Assembly: GCA_046706145.1 (NCBI GenBank)
Contig: JBJKPP010000007.1
Location: 1-10,341 of the forward strand
Length of the DNA: 10,341 nucleotides
DNA from: JBJKPP01 sp046706145
GTDB taxonomy: Bacteria; Bacteroidota; Ignavibacteria; Ignavibacteriales; Ignavibacteriaceae
Direction of reading: 5' to 3'
The first letter of the stretch is position 1. Every line of letters begins with the position of its first letter. Below the pieces are notes generated by a model. That model saw only the letters and a list, made by a program, of their open reading frames with translations. It was not told where the DNA came from and did not search any database. Shown here piece after piece: positions 1 to 6,596 of this stretch. The position numbers were made by a program, and so were the translations under genes.

Positions 1-144
1 TTAAGCACAAACCCGCTTCCAATAATAATACCCTGCCATCGGGTGATTACTTCGAGGGGAACCATCGGTGGTTACTCTGCCGGAGTGGATTTAAAAAGTA
101 AGCTTTTGGAATTGGAGGGGTGCTTAAGTTTGGAACTTTTTTAA
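1..144 (+). CDS. ogt: Methylated-DNA-[protein]-cysteine S-methyltransferase, C-terminal fragment (5' end outside window)
   Basis: Frame 1 is open from the first base to a TAA at 142-144 and gives 47 residues. They begin [16 protein letters not shown] and continue to [23 protein letters not shown] is the active-site motif of the Ogt/MGMT family; its Cys (residue 12 of the fragment) accepts the alkyl group from O6-alkylguanine in a one-time suicide reaction that repairs DNA. The preceding NPLP and the following GGYSxGxxxKxxLLxLEG are also family hallmarks. The gene begins upstream of the window, so its length, start and any fused Ada-type domain cannot be judged. The 8 residues after LEG are a short non-conserved tail. 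It converges on the KamA-family gene, with 80 bp between the two stops. Confidence 0.87.
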   Translation, partial: LSTNPLPIIIPCHRVITSRGTIGGYSAGVDLKSKLLELEGCLSLELF

Positions 145-147
145 CAC

Positions 148-180
148 CCTGCCTACGCCTAAATGCTTCGCGCAGGCAGG
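148..180. repeat. GC-rich palindrome between convergent genes
   Basis: The arms CCTGCCTACGC (148-158) and GCGCAGGCAGG (170-180) pair at 10 of 11 positions around an 11-nt loop. It lies just after the methyltransferase stop (142-144) and before the end of the KamA-family gene on the other strand. It is much richer in G+C than its surroundings. No T-run follows on either strand, so it is not a textbook intrinsic terminator. It could be a transcript 3'-end hairpin for both genes or one copy of a dispersed REP-like repeat. Confidence 0.6.
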
Positions 181-224
181 CCTTCATAAACCACATTGCA
201 GAGAGAAGAAAATATTTCTGTAGA

Positions 225-1616
225 TTAGTACAACAACTCGTCCGTGTCAACTTCAATTCCGTCGTCTTGTTCTTCAGAATCGAAATACATCTGTCCGTAG
301 TTAGTTCTAACAATTTCGTTCAGCTCGTTTTGATAAAAGAATTTATCATGACCAAACGCCGGTCTTAAATCTGTAAGCCAAGTTGCTTTCGGATTAAATT
401 TGGCAAAGAAAGGTCTCTTGCACCAATCCGGATTTCTTGCTTGCAGCAAGTTCAACATAAATACTTTTTCTCCATTAATTGTTGTAACTCCCTCGATTGC
501 AACTTTTCCTGGAAGTGCAGACATTGATGGTCCGCGGACTGTTCTGCTTAATCCGGAGACCTGCTTATAGGCTTCTCGATAAATTTCGTAAGCACGAATT
601 AAAGGAATCTCAAAATAGTTTTTCGCTCCCGTGTTTCTTTCCACGAAAAAATAATAAGGAACACAGCCTAATCTTACCTGATCTTTCCACATTTTTGCCC
701 ATACATTTGGATCATCATTGACATGTTTTACGAGTGGAGATTGGGTTCTGATTTCAGCGCCTGTGTTTCTGATTCTCTTAATTGCTTCTTGTGCAACTTC
801 TGTGGAAAGTTCAACCCAATGATTGTAATGTCCCATAATTGCCAGATGTTTACCTGATTTTACAACTCTTTCAAAGAGTTTTAGAATTTCATCTGAATCT
901 TTATCAGTCACATACCTGTAAGGCCAATAGGATACGGACTTTGTCCCGATTCTAATTGTCTGAATATGACTGAATTCCGGTCCCAATAACGGTTCAATAT
1001 AAGCTTTTAATTTCTTTATATTCATTACCATTGGGTCGCCGCCTGTGAGCAAGACGTCAGTTAATTCTTTATGTCGTTTTATATATTCCTGGAATTTATT
1101 TGATTCGTCAGTTGCAAATTTCAAATCATTCATTCCAACAAACTGAGCCCAGCGAAAACAAAAAGTACAGTAAGCATGACAAGTTTGTCCACTTGACGGA
1201 AAAATCAAACAAGTTTCTCTGTATTTATGCTGAACACCAGGAACAGCTTCGTCCTTTAAGTAAGGAACATTTAAAGTCATTTGTCCGGCAGGATGAGGAT
1301 TTAATTCCAACCTTATTTCTTCCGCCAATTGTTTCACTTTTGCGTCGGACCATTCATTTATCAAAGCATCGGCCATTCTATCAAATTGGTTCTCATTAAG
1401 CATATCCTTTTGAACAAAAGTAAGCTGAAAAATCGGATCATCAGGCACGTTTGCCCAATTGATTAATTCATCCACCAAATAATTATTTGATCTAAAAGGT
1501 AGAATGTTTGAAACTACTCTTATTATGAATCTTTCATCTTTGCTTAACATCTGCATTTGGGGGATGTCTTCCATATTATGAAGTCCATAGAACTTCATCT
1601 TTTTAGGGATAATCAT
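225..1616 (-). CDS. KamA-family radical SAM aminomutase-like protein (lysine 2,3-aminomutase superfamily, substrate uncertain)
   Basis: This is a 463-residue radical SAM enzyme. The CxxxCxxC motif for the [4Fe-4S] cluster is C146, C150, C153 (CHAYCTFC), and the KAM-type strand motif LLTGGDP is at 189-195. HYNH (263-266) and RTQSPLVKHVND (290-301) match the family pattern HFNHP and QS.LL.GVND. K371 in ALPGK lies where lysine 2,3-aminomutase has its PLP lysine (PGGGGK). Family members use SAM and PLP to move an alpha-amino group to the beta carbon. The two Asp residues that hold the substrate's side-chain amine in lysine 2,3-aminomutase are not present: by hand alignment they are R327 and S364, so lysine is not assured as substrate. 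It is longer than the roughly 416-residue clostridial enzyme and has an acidic C-terminal tail (440-463). The start is fixed by AGGAGG seven bases upstream. It appears monocistronic, behind its own promoter. Confidence 0.92.
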   Translation of the reverse strand: MIIPKKMKFYGLHNMEDIPQMQMLSKDERFIIRVVSNILPFRSNNYLVDELINWANVPDDPIFQLTFVQKDMLNENQFDRMADALINEWSDAKVKQLAEEIRLELNPHPAGQMTLNVPYLKDEAVPGVQHKYRETCLIFPSSGQTCHAYCTFCFRWAQFVGMNDLKFATDESNKFQEYIKRHKELTDVLLTGGDPMVMNIKKLKAYIEPLLGPEFSHIQTIRIGTKSVSYWPYRYVTDKDSDEILKLFERVVKSGKHLAIMGHYNHWVELSTEVAQEAIKRIRNTGAEIRTQSPLVKHVNDDPNVWAKMWKDQVRLGCVPYYFFVERNTGAKNYFEIPLIRAYEIYREAYKQVSGLSRTVRGPSMSALPGKVAIEGVTTINGEKVFMLNLLQARNPDWCKRPFFAKFNPKATWLTDLRPAFGHDKFFYQNELNEIVRTNYGQMYFDSEEQDDGIEVDTDELLY

Positions 1617-1623
1617 CTTGACT

Positions 1624-1629
1624 CCTCCT
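1624..1629 (-). promoter_or_regulatory. Strong Shine-Dalgarno site of the KamA-family gene
   Basis: On the minus strand AGGAGG lies 7 nt before the ATG at 1616-1614. It fixes the start codon. It also shows that this organism uses classical Shine-Dalgarno initiation at some genes, unlike most Bacteroidota. Confidence 0.8.
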
Positions 1630-1724
1630 ACAATGTGGTTAAAAAAATTAACTAAATTTTACGAGTGTGAGTTAATCTAGATTGACTTCAAAAGTTGAAT
1701 AGGTCTAACCCTGATGCAAAAGAC

Positions 1725-1752
1725 AATATAATAAAATTAATCATTAAGTCAA
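1725..1752 (-). promoter_or_regulatory. Candidate sigma-70-type promoter for the KamA-family gene
   Basis: Reading the minus strand, TTGACT (1752-1747) is followed after 16 nt by TATATT (1730-1725), close to the TTGACA/TATAAT consensus. Transcription would start near 1718 and give a leader of about 100 nt before the KamA-family ATG. The leader ends in the AGGAGG site and shows no strong hairpin. The call rests on consensus matching in AT-rich DNA, so a chance match is possible. Confidence 0.5.
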
Positions 1753-1896
1753 GATAATTAGGTAGGAATCAGCAGGCGAAAAAGTTTTGAAATTTAAGAA
1801 ATTTAGAACTTTTCTTATTAAAAAACCCCAATTTATAGGAGTTATAAGTAATCTAAAATTTTTAAGAAGAATTTTGTAAAACTTAATATTTTGAAT

Positions 1897-1927
1897 AAAA
1901 ATCAGAACAATAATAAAACTGATTTTT
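1897..1927 (-). terminator. Terminator-like hairpin after the bL38-like gene
   Basis: The perfect 9-bp arms AAAAATCAG (1897-1905) and CTGATTTTT (1919-1927) flank a 13-nt loop. On the minus strand the hairpin begins 10 nt after the stop codon of the bL38-like gene and its 3' arm ends in five Ts. Only three of the nine pairs lie in a mixed CAG core; the rest are A-T, so it would be a weak terminator. The symmetric arms also leave Ts on the plus strand, but no plus-strand gene lies there. Confidence 0.5.
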
Positions 1928-1937
1928 CAGCGAGGAA

Positions 1938-2102
1938 TTATTTAATAGTGGTTACTTTACTAATGTCATCTAATCTTACAAATTTCTCATTGAATTTATA
2001 ATTTCCTTTAGCTGTTTTAACTGCTTTAATAACCTTAACAGTAACGCCTTCAATCTTCTTTTTTGCTTTTGCTTTATCAGCAAATGATTGCTGCTTTGCC
2101 AT
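1938..2102 (-). CDS. Small basic DUF4295-like protein, probable ribosomal protein bL38 homologue
   Basis: This 54-residue gene starts MAKQQSFADKAKAKKK and contains KVIKAVKTAKGNYKFNEKFV (residues 23-42). The second part closely resembles the core of the DUF4295 family as I remember it (KVIKMVKSPKTGAYTFKEE), a protein of about 50 residues confined to the Bacteroidota/Chlorobiota branch. I recall this family as the ribosomal protein called bL38 in the Flavobacterium johnsoniae ribosome structure. The rich Lys content and the N-terminal MAK fit an rRNA-binding protein. AAGGAG at 2113-2108, 5 nt before the ATG, supports the start. The gene lies 64 bp downstream of the ATPase gene ending at 2167, in the same direction, and a hairpin follows it. 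In Bacteroidota this family usually sits beside rpmB and rpmG; neither is next to it here. Coding status is firm from the Shine-Dalgarno site and family-like sequence; the ribosomal role is inference from recall. Confidence 0.8.
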   Translation of the reverse strand: MAKQQSFADKAKAKKKIEGVTVKVIKAVKTAKGNYKFNEKFVRLDDISKVTTIK

Positions 2103-2166
2103 GATAACTCCTTATAAAATGGAGTGTAAATATAAAGAATAAAAGTTTTTAAAGAAAGGATTATTG

Positions 2167-2997
2167 CTAGTTGCTCAAGCCTGATATATATTCATTTTGG
2201 GAAAGCATCGAATTAACAAGTAATTCTTCTTTTGTGAGATTGTATTCGTTTGCTTTAAGAAGAAATTTTGTGAACGGGTGTGATGGCGAAGTGAAAATTT
2301 TTTCTGTTTGACCCTGCTCTATAATTTTACCGCTGTTCAATATTATAAGTTCGTTGCATAATTCTTTAATAAGATTAAAATTATGAGCGATGCAAATTAT
2401 GGAAATCCCTTTTTCTTTATTAAGCTTTTTAAAAATCTGGAGAAAGTTATATTGTGATTCTGGGTCTTGTGCTGAAAAAGGTTCGTCTAAAATTAAAAGT
2501 TTAGGCTCTGCAGCAATGATTCTTGCTAATGCAGCCCTTTGCCTTTCTCCGCCGCTTAGCTCATAACCTCTTCTTTGCCATAGATTTTCCGGGAAATTAA
2601 CCAGCTTGAAAAGATCTTCCTTTGAAGTGCCTCGATTGGAATTATCTTTCTTCAGAATCCTTACGACTTCTTCAACGGAACTTCCAATTTTTCTTAAAGG
2701 ATTAACTATATCACTGTTATTTTGGAAAAGGATTTGTACCTGACTTGCCCTGCCATTATTTGGAATGTTAATATTTATTTCTCCCTGCGTGGGATTTATT
2801 ATTCCAGAGATTATTTTTGCAAGTGTTGTTTTGCCGCTTCCAGACTCGCCGATAATCCCTAAAATGTTTCCTTCATATAAATCGAAGTTAATTTTCTTTA
2901 GAATTTCCTTCTTTGTTTTCTTATTAGTATTAGGAGCAGATTTGGTTTTCTGTTGAACGGAATAACTTATATTTTTTACTTCTAAAATCTTATGCAT
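2167..2997 (-). CDS. Peptide-type ABC transporter ATPase, OppF/DppF-like
   Basis: This 276-residue cytoplasmic ATPase has every catalytic motif: Walker A GESGSGKT (50-57), Q-loop Gln 92, signature LSGGERQ (147-153), Walker B LLILDEP with Glu 172, and H-loop His 205. HPFTKFLL (240-247) matches the HPYTRALL element near the end of OppF/DppF proteins and places it in the oligopeptide/dipeptide/nickel class. It is about 50 residues shorter than typical OppF, mostly in the C-terminal extension. It would pair with the ATPase encoded just upstream to drive import through the two permeases on the other strand. Its ATG overlaps the end of that gene by 8 bp and has no Shine-Dalgarno sequence, so translation is probably coupled. 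Substrate cannot be told from this subunit. Confidence 0.94.
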   Translation of the reverse strand: MHKILEVKNISYSVQQKTKSAPNTNKKTKKEILKKINFDLYEGNILGIIGESGSGKTTLAKIISGIINPTQGEININIPNNGRASQVQILFQNNSDIVNPLRKIGSSVEEVVRILKKDNSNRGTSKEDLFKLVNFPENLWQRRGYELSGGERQRAALARIIAAEPKLLILDEPFSAQDPESQYNFLQIFKKLNKEKGISIICIAHNFNLIKELCNELIILNSGKIIEQGQTEKIFTSPSHPFTKFLLKANEYNLTKEELLVNSMLSQNEYISGLSN

Positions 2998-3814
2998 GGT
3001 GAATTAATTCGTAATTAGGATTAAGGAAAACTTTCCTCGTAGTGGTCAATTCTGATATTTCATCCTGCTCAGATTTAAAAAACTCACCTGGTGAATAAAA
3101 CGGGGTTAGTGTTCCAAATTCGGATTGACCGAAATTCTCAGCAGGCGACTTTAAATATGCAATCTTATCACTAACTTTTTCTGCAAAATTTAAATCTTGA
3201 GTTACCATTAGAATTGAGTTGTCACCATTTCTGGCAAAATCTTTTAATTGATGTATGAGGAGATTAGTAATTGCGGGGTCAATTGAAGAATTTGGTTCAT
3301 CCAGGATAATTAATTGCGGATTTGCCAAAAACGAAAGTACTATGCTTATTCTTTGATTCATTCCTCCGCTGACTTCGTAAGGGTGCATTTTAAAAAGTAT
3401 TTCTTTTGCGGGTAGTTGGAAGTATTCAATATATTTTTCTATTAGTGCTTTATCTTTTGCAAATTTGTTAAAATAAAATTCAAATTTCTTCAAAGGATTG
3501 AAAGTGTTAATAGAATCCTGAAAAACATACTTAATTTTATTTTCCCTTATCCTTACTAACTCATTTAATTCCAGTGAAAGAAGATTTTTGTTGTTAAATA
3601 GAACCTCTCCCTTAACGTTGTAATACCTTTCATCTAATAAACGCGTGAGGGATTTTATCAAAGTTGTTTTGCCTGTTCCGTTTTTCCCTACGATAACGTA
3701 AACACTATTCTTAGGAATTGTAAAGTGTATATCGGATAGGAGAACCCTGTCCTGCTTTGTATTTTTTAGAGAAATTTCTCTAAACGATACACTTAATATT
3801 TCACTTTCTACCAT
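2990..3814 (-). CDS. Peptide-type ABC transporter ATPase, OppD/DppD-like, with Gln in the H-loop
   Basis: This 274-residue ATPase has Walker A GKNGTGKT (43-50), Q-loop Gln 99, signature VSGGMNQ (148-154) and Walker B LIILDEP with Glu 173. SGGMxQR is typical of the OppD half of the pair. The H-loop reads MVTQDLN, so the switch His is Gln 206 (codon CAA, one base from His). The C-terminal part has no HPYT element or cysteine motif and is shorter than in usual OppD (about 330 residues). A pair with one degenerate site can still work if the composite site formed by the partner is intact. The gene is first in a minus-strand unit with the OppF-like gene and starts 42 bp from the divergent receptor gene. 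AGG sits only 3 nt from the ATG, so the start is supported mainly by the coding pattern. Confidence 0.92.
   Translation of the reverse strand: MVESEILSVSFREISLKNTKQDRVLLSDIHFTIPKNSVYVIVGKNGTGKTTLIKSLTRLLDERYYNVKGEVLFNNKNLLSLELNELVRIRENKIKYVFQDSINTFNPLKKFEFYFNKFAKDKALIEKYIEYFQLPAKEILFKMHPYEVSGGMNQRISIVLSFLANPQLIILDEPNSSIDPAITNLLIHQLKDFARNGDNSILMVTQDLNFAEKVSDKIAYLKSPAENFGQSEFGTLTPFYSPGEFFKSEQDEISELTTTRKVFLNPNYELIHHA
3765..3784. promoter_or_regulatory. Perfect 20-bp palindrome, candidate operator of the divergent transporter units
   Basis: The half site TTTAGAGAAA (3765-3774) is followed without spacer by its exact reverse complement (3775-3784). It lies 30-49 bp inside the OppD-like gene and 73-92 bp before the receptor start. 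Because the two start codons are only 42 bp apart, the plus-strand promoter may extend into the OppD-like gene, and this site would be well placed for a dimeric regulator. It is also coding sequence for residues 11-17 of the ATPase, so chance cannot be excluded. Confidence 0.35.
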
Positions 3815-3856
3815 TTTCCTATTTTCTCAAAAAGTAATAAATTAAGGCGTTCATTA
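3815..3856. promoter_or_regulatory. 42-bp divergent intergenic region of the transporter
   Basis: This is the only noncoding DNA between the OppD-like gene (-) and the receptor gene (+), so promoter elements for both units must overlap here or lie inside the 5' ends of the genes. AAGG at 3844-3847 is the likely weak ribosome site for the receptor, 9 nt before its ATG. A perfect 10-bp palindrome, TCATTAATGA (3851-3860), covers the receptor start codon. I could not pick out a convincing -35/-10 pair for either direction. Confidence 0.45.
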
Positions 3857-5524
3857 ATGATTTATAAGTTTTTAATGAAGAAAACCGCACTTACAATTAT
3901 CCTCATTCTTGCTTTTTTACATTTATCTTGCCAAAAGAATACCCAAAAGACTAACAACCAAGTTGTTATTGGCATAACATCCGATATTCAAACATTGAGC
4001 CCGGTTTATGCTTTCAGCCTAAACGAGGGAACTATTATGGATCTTATGTATCTGGATCTTTTTGAACCCAAATGGAATGCCGAAAAAAGCGACCTTGAAC
4101 TTAAGCCAATGCTTGCTAAAGATTGGATGTGGAATAAGGATTCTACATCTATAACACTGGATTTAAGAAATGATGTTTACTGGTCTGATAGCGTGAAATT
4201 TACAGCACAAGATGTAATTTTTACTTTTGATTTATATTCCGACCCGGTTGTTCAAAGCAGGTTTTTTGGAACTTTTCAGAATCTTTACCAGGGCAAAGAT
4301 TATCATATAAATATTAAGAAATCGTTTCAGGAGTTGTCCCCTTATAAATTAAAAATAAATTTTGTCTCCAAGTATTCTCCTGACTTGTTTGAACTTGCGT
4401 GCCCGATACTTCCTAAGCATATTTATGATAAATTGAACAGAAAGAATCTGAGTAGTTCAGATGTAAATGATAAACCTGTTACGGATGGACCGTTTACCCT
4501 AGGTAGCTGGCAAAGAGGTCAATCATTGATTTTAAAATCAAATCCCAATTCATATCTTCATAAAAAGAATTCTATAAGCAGGCTGATATTTAAAGTTGTA
4601 CCGGATTATAATTCGAGACTTAATCAATTGAAAACAGGCGAGATAGATGTTATGGAACTAATCAGACCTGAGGATAAAAATGATCTTGGAAATCAAATTA
4701 AAATTGTACCAGTCAAAGGTAGAGAATATGAATATATTGGCTGGAATAATATTAGCGTTGAAGATTTTGCAAAAGGAAAAATTGAACCCAACAAATTTTT
4801 CGGAGATAAAAACGTTAGAAAAGCCCTGACTTATGCCATCAATAGGAAAGAAATTTTGTCTCAGTATTTATTGGGAAATGGTGAAATTTCTGTTTCTCCT
4901 GTTACCCCGATTTTTAAAAGTGATATTGATACTTCGATTCAACCTTATGAGTATAATGTAGATAAAGCCAAACAGCTTTTGGCCGCTTCAGGATGGAAAG
5001 ATTCCAACAATGATGGCATTCTTGATAAAAATGGTTTGAAGTTTTCATTCACGCTTAATATTCCCAGCGGGAATCCTAGGAGAGAATACGAGGCAACTGT
5101 AATTAAAAATAATCTAAAAGAAGTTGGAATTGAAGTAAATGTACAAACTTTGGAACCGAGTACATTCTTCGATGAACTTCAAAAGAAACAATTTAATGCA
5201 TGGATAGCAAGCTGGCTTATTGCATTGCCAATTGATTTTAAACCGTTTTGGTATTCAGATTTGAACAATTATGTTTTCAATGTTTCCAATTACCAGAATA
5301 AAAAAGTAGATCAAATCTTGGACGAATTGGAAACAAGGATTCCACAAGCCACTAAAATTAAATTGTATAAGGAATTTGAAAATATAATCCATAATGATGA
5401 GCCTGCTACTTTTATGTTTTGGATGGATGATATAGTGGGTTATAATAAAAGGATAAAAAATATTGAGATTGACCCTCTCGGAGTAGTTCAATACTGCTGG
5501 AACTGGACTGTAAAGAATGAATAA
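3857..5524 (+). CDS. Peptide-type ABC transporter substrate-binding lipoprotein (SBP_bac_5 family)
   Basis: This 555-residue protein captures substrate outside the inner membrane and delivers it to the permeases. A signal peptide with Lys 8-9 and a hydrophobic core (10-23) ends at LHLSC, giving Cys 25 as probable lipidation site; the lipobox is not canonical, with His at -3. The mature part follows the family plan: TSDIQTLSPVYA (41-52), LEL.PMLAKDW (80-90), DVYWSDSVKFTAQDV (106-120), TDGPFTLGSW (209-218), DKNVRKALTYAINRKEI (317-333) and KAKQLLAASGWKD (370-382). Residues 382-391 contain DSNNDGILDK, a Ca-loop-like turn frequent in this family. A second in-frame ATG at residue 7 gives a more usual signal peptide but has no Shine-Dalgarno sequence; AAGG lies 9 nt before the first ATG, so I keep it with doubt. 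The gene overlaps the next permease by 8 bp. Family members bind oligopeptides, dipeptides, nickel or other solutes, so the ligand is open. Confidence 0.94.
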   Translation: MIYKFLMKKTALTIILILAFLHLSCQKNTQKTNNQVVIGITSDIQTLSPVYAFSLNEGTIMDLMYLDLFEPKWNAEKSDLELKPMLAKDWMWNKDSTSITLDLRNDVYWSDSVKFTAQDVIFTFDLYSDPVVQSRFFGTFQNLYQGKDYHINIKKSFQELSPYKLKINFVSKYSPDLFELACPILPKHIYDKLNRKNLSSSDVNDKPVTDGPFTLGSWQRGQSLILKSNPNSYLHKKNSISRLIFKVVPDYNSRLNQLKTGEIDVMELIRPEDKNDLGNQIKIVPVKGREYEYIGWNNISVEDFAKGKIEPNKFFGDKNVRKALTYAINRKEILSQYLLGNGEISVSPVTPIFKSDIDTSIQPYEYNVDKAKQLLAASGWKDSNNDGILDKNGLKFSFTLNIPSGNPRREYEATVIKNNLKEVGIEVNVQTLEPSTFFDELQKKQFNAWIASWLIALPIDFKPFWYSDLNNYVFNVSNYQNKKVDQILDELETRIPQATKIKLYKEFENIIHNDEPATFMFWMDDIVGYNKRIKNIEIDPLGVVQYCWNWTVKNE

Positions 5525-6503
5525 AGAAATATTGAGGATATTACTAAAAAGATTAGCCGGTTCCATAATTGTCCTTTTTCTGATTATCACTTTTTTATTT
5601 TTGTTAATAAGAATCTCACCTGGAAATCCGGCTGACAAATATATTTCTCCTAAACTCAGCCCGGAACTAGTTAAAAAACTTGAAAAATCATACAGCCCTC
5701 AACATTCTTTATTAGGATTCTACGAAAATTTTGCGGTGAATATTTTGAAAGGTGATCTCGGTATTTCCTATAATTATAAAATGCCCGTTACTAAAGTCAT
5801 TTCAAATTATCTTCCGTTTACAATTTGTTTCGCTTCTATCAGTTTTGTAATACAAATAATTTTAAGTTTTTGGCTCGCTCTAATTGCTGTAAAAAGGAAG
5901 AATAGCAGCACTGATAAATTTATATCATTATCCAGCTTAATAGTTTATTCAACACCCTCTTTTGTTATAGGAGTCTTACTGATCTTCTTCTTTACGGATA
6001 TGATTAGAATTTTTCCATCCTCCGGTTTGCGCTCATTCGACTATGATTCACTTTCTTTTTTCGGGCAAATTTTTGATTACCTGAAACATCTTATTTTACC
6101 CTTGATTACACTTTCTGCTGCAGGCATAGCTGTTTTTTATAAATATTTAAGAGAAAATCTTGAGGATGTTTACAACCAAACGTTCATTACAAATTTGAGA
6201 TCTTTCGGAGTTTCGGAAAAGGAGATTACCTTAAAACATGTAATTCCAAATGCGATTGGACCATTAATTTCCATTGCGGGCGTAGAACTCGGTACTCTTT
6301 TAAGCGGAACTTTAATTACCGAAGTTATTTTTGGTTTACCCGGTATGGGGAGATTAACTATCGACGCAATTCTTTCAAGAGATTATCCATTAGTAATTGG
6401 ATGTACGTTGGTTGCTGCAATTTTAATTATAGTTAGTAATTTTCTTGCTGATGTAATTAAAGCTGTGATAGATAAAAGAGTGATAAAGGAAATTTTAAAT
6501 TAA
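5517..6503 (+). CDS. Peptide-type ABC transporter permease, DppB/OppB-like
   Basis: This 328-residue inner-membrane permease has about six hydrophobic segments, near residues 12-33, 100-124, 138-160, 187-208, 244-266 and 292-314. The N-terminal part, with RISPGNPAD (32-40) after the first helix and GDLGISYNYKMPV (79-91) before the second, is the standard DppB/OppB pattern. The cytoplasmic EAA loop that docks an ATPase lies at about 222-247, with the key Gly 231 in SFGVSE. ITEVIFGLPGMGRL (267-280) is another family signature. Length is normal. It starts within the last codons of the receptor gene (ATG at 5517, receptor stop ending 5524), so the two are translationally coupled. It should pair with the DppC-type permease encoded after the repeat-containing gap. 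Confidence 0.95.
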   Translation: MNKEILRILLKRLAGSIIVLFLIITFLFLLIRISPGNPADKYISPKLSPELVKKLEKSYSPQHSLLGFYENFAVNILKGDLGISYNYKMPVTKVISNYLPFTICFASISFVIQIILSFWLALIAVKRKNSSTDKFISLSSLIVYSTPSFVIGVLLIFFFTDMIRIFPSSGLRSFDYDSLSFFGQIFDYLKHLILPLITLSAAGIAVFYKYLRENLEDVYNQTFITNLRSFGVSEKEITLKHVIPNAIGPLISIAGVELGTLLSGTLITEVIFGLPGMGRLTIDAILSRDYPLVIGCTLVAAILIIVSNFLADVIKAVIDKRVIKEILN

Positions 6504-6525
6504 TAATCTAAGCCTAACTAAAGAT

Positions 6526-6573
6526 ATTTGAAATTTTATTTATAAAGCGACATTATTTCAAATGGATTTTTTT
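6526..6573 (+). terminator. AT-only hairpin followed by a T-run, possible weak terminator inside the operon
   Basis: The perfect 9-bp arms ATTTGAAAT (6526-6534) and ATTTCAAAT (6555-6563) enclose a 20-nt loop; GGA and seven Ts (6567-6573) follow. It lies about 20 nt after the DppB-type stop. With one G-C pair in the stem it would be weak, perhaps reducing read-through into the DppC-type and kinase genes. Confidence 0.35.
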
Positions 6574-6596
6574 ATTCGAGTTTGAACTCATCCTAT

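Larger units (their letters stand above)
1617..1937. other. Noncoding stretch between the KamA-family gene and the bL38-like gene
   Basis: These 321 bp hold, from right to left on the minus strand, the terminator-like hairpin of the bL38-like gene, then the promoter, leader and Shine-Dalgarno site of the KamA-family gene. I found no open frame longer than about 15 codons with a plausible start, and no RNA gene. Positions 1760-1896 are AT-rich with no structure I could recognise. Confidence 0.6.

Noticed and set aside
47..313. Minus-strand open frame of 88 codons and the plus-strand frame at 120-368
   Set aside because: They cross the methyltransferase end, the palindrome and the KamA-family gene in other frames and show no family features.
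1630..1718. Lysine riboswitch or other structured leader before the KamA-family gene
   Set aside because: The leader is only about 90-100 nt and shows just a 5-bp stem; a lysine riboswitch is far larger and has conserved helices that are not seen.
2103..2166. Separate promoter for the bL38-like gene
   Set aside because: A TATATT-like hexamer is present but no acceptable -35 at proper spacing; read-through from the ATPase genes is equally possible.
5255..5638. Minus-strand open frame of 127 codons
   Set aside because: It is antisense to the end of the receptor gene and start of the permease gene, both with strong family motifs, and its translation resembles no protein family.
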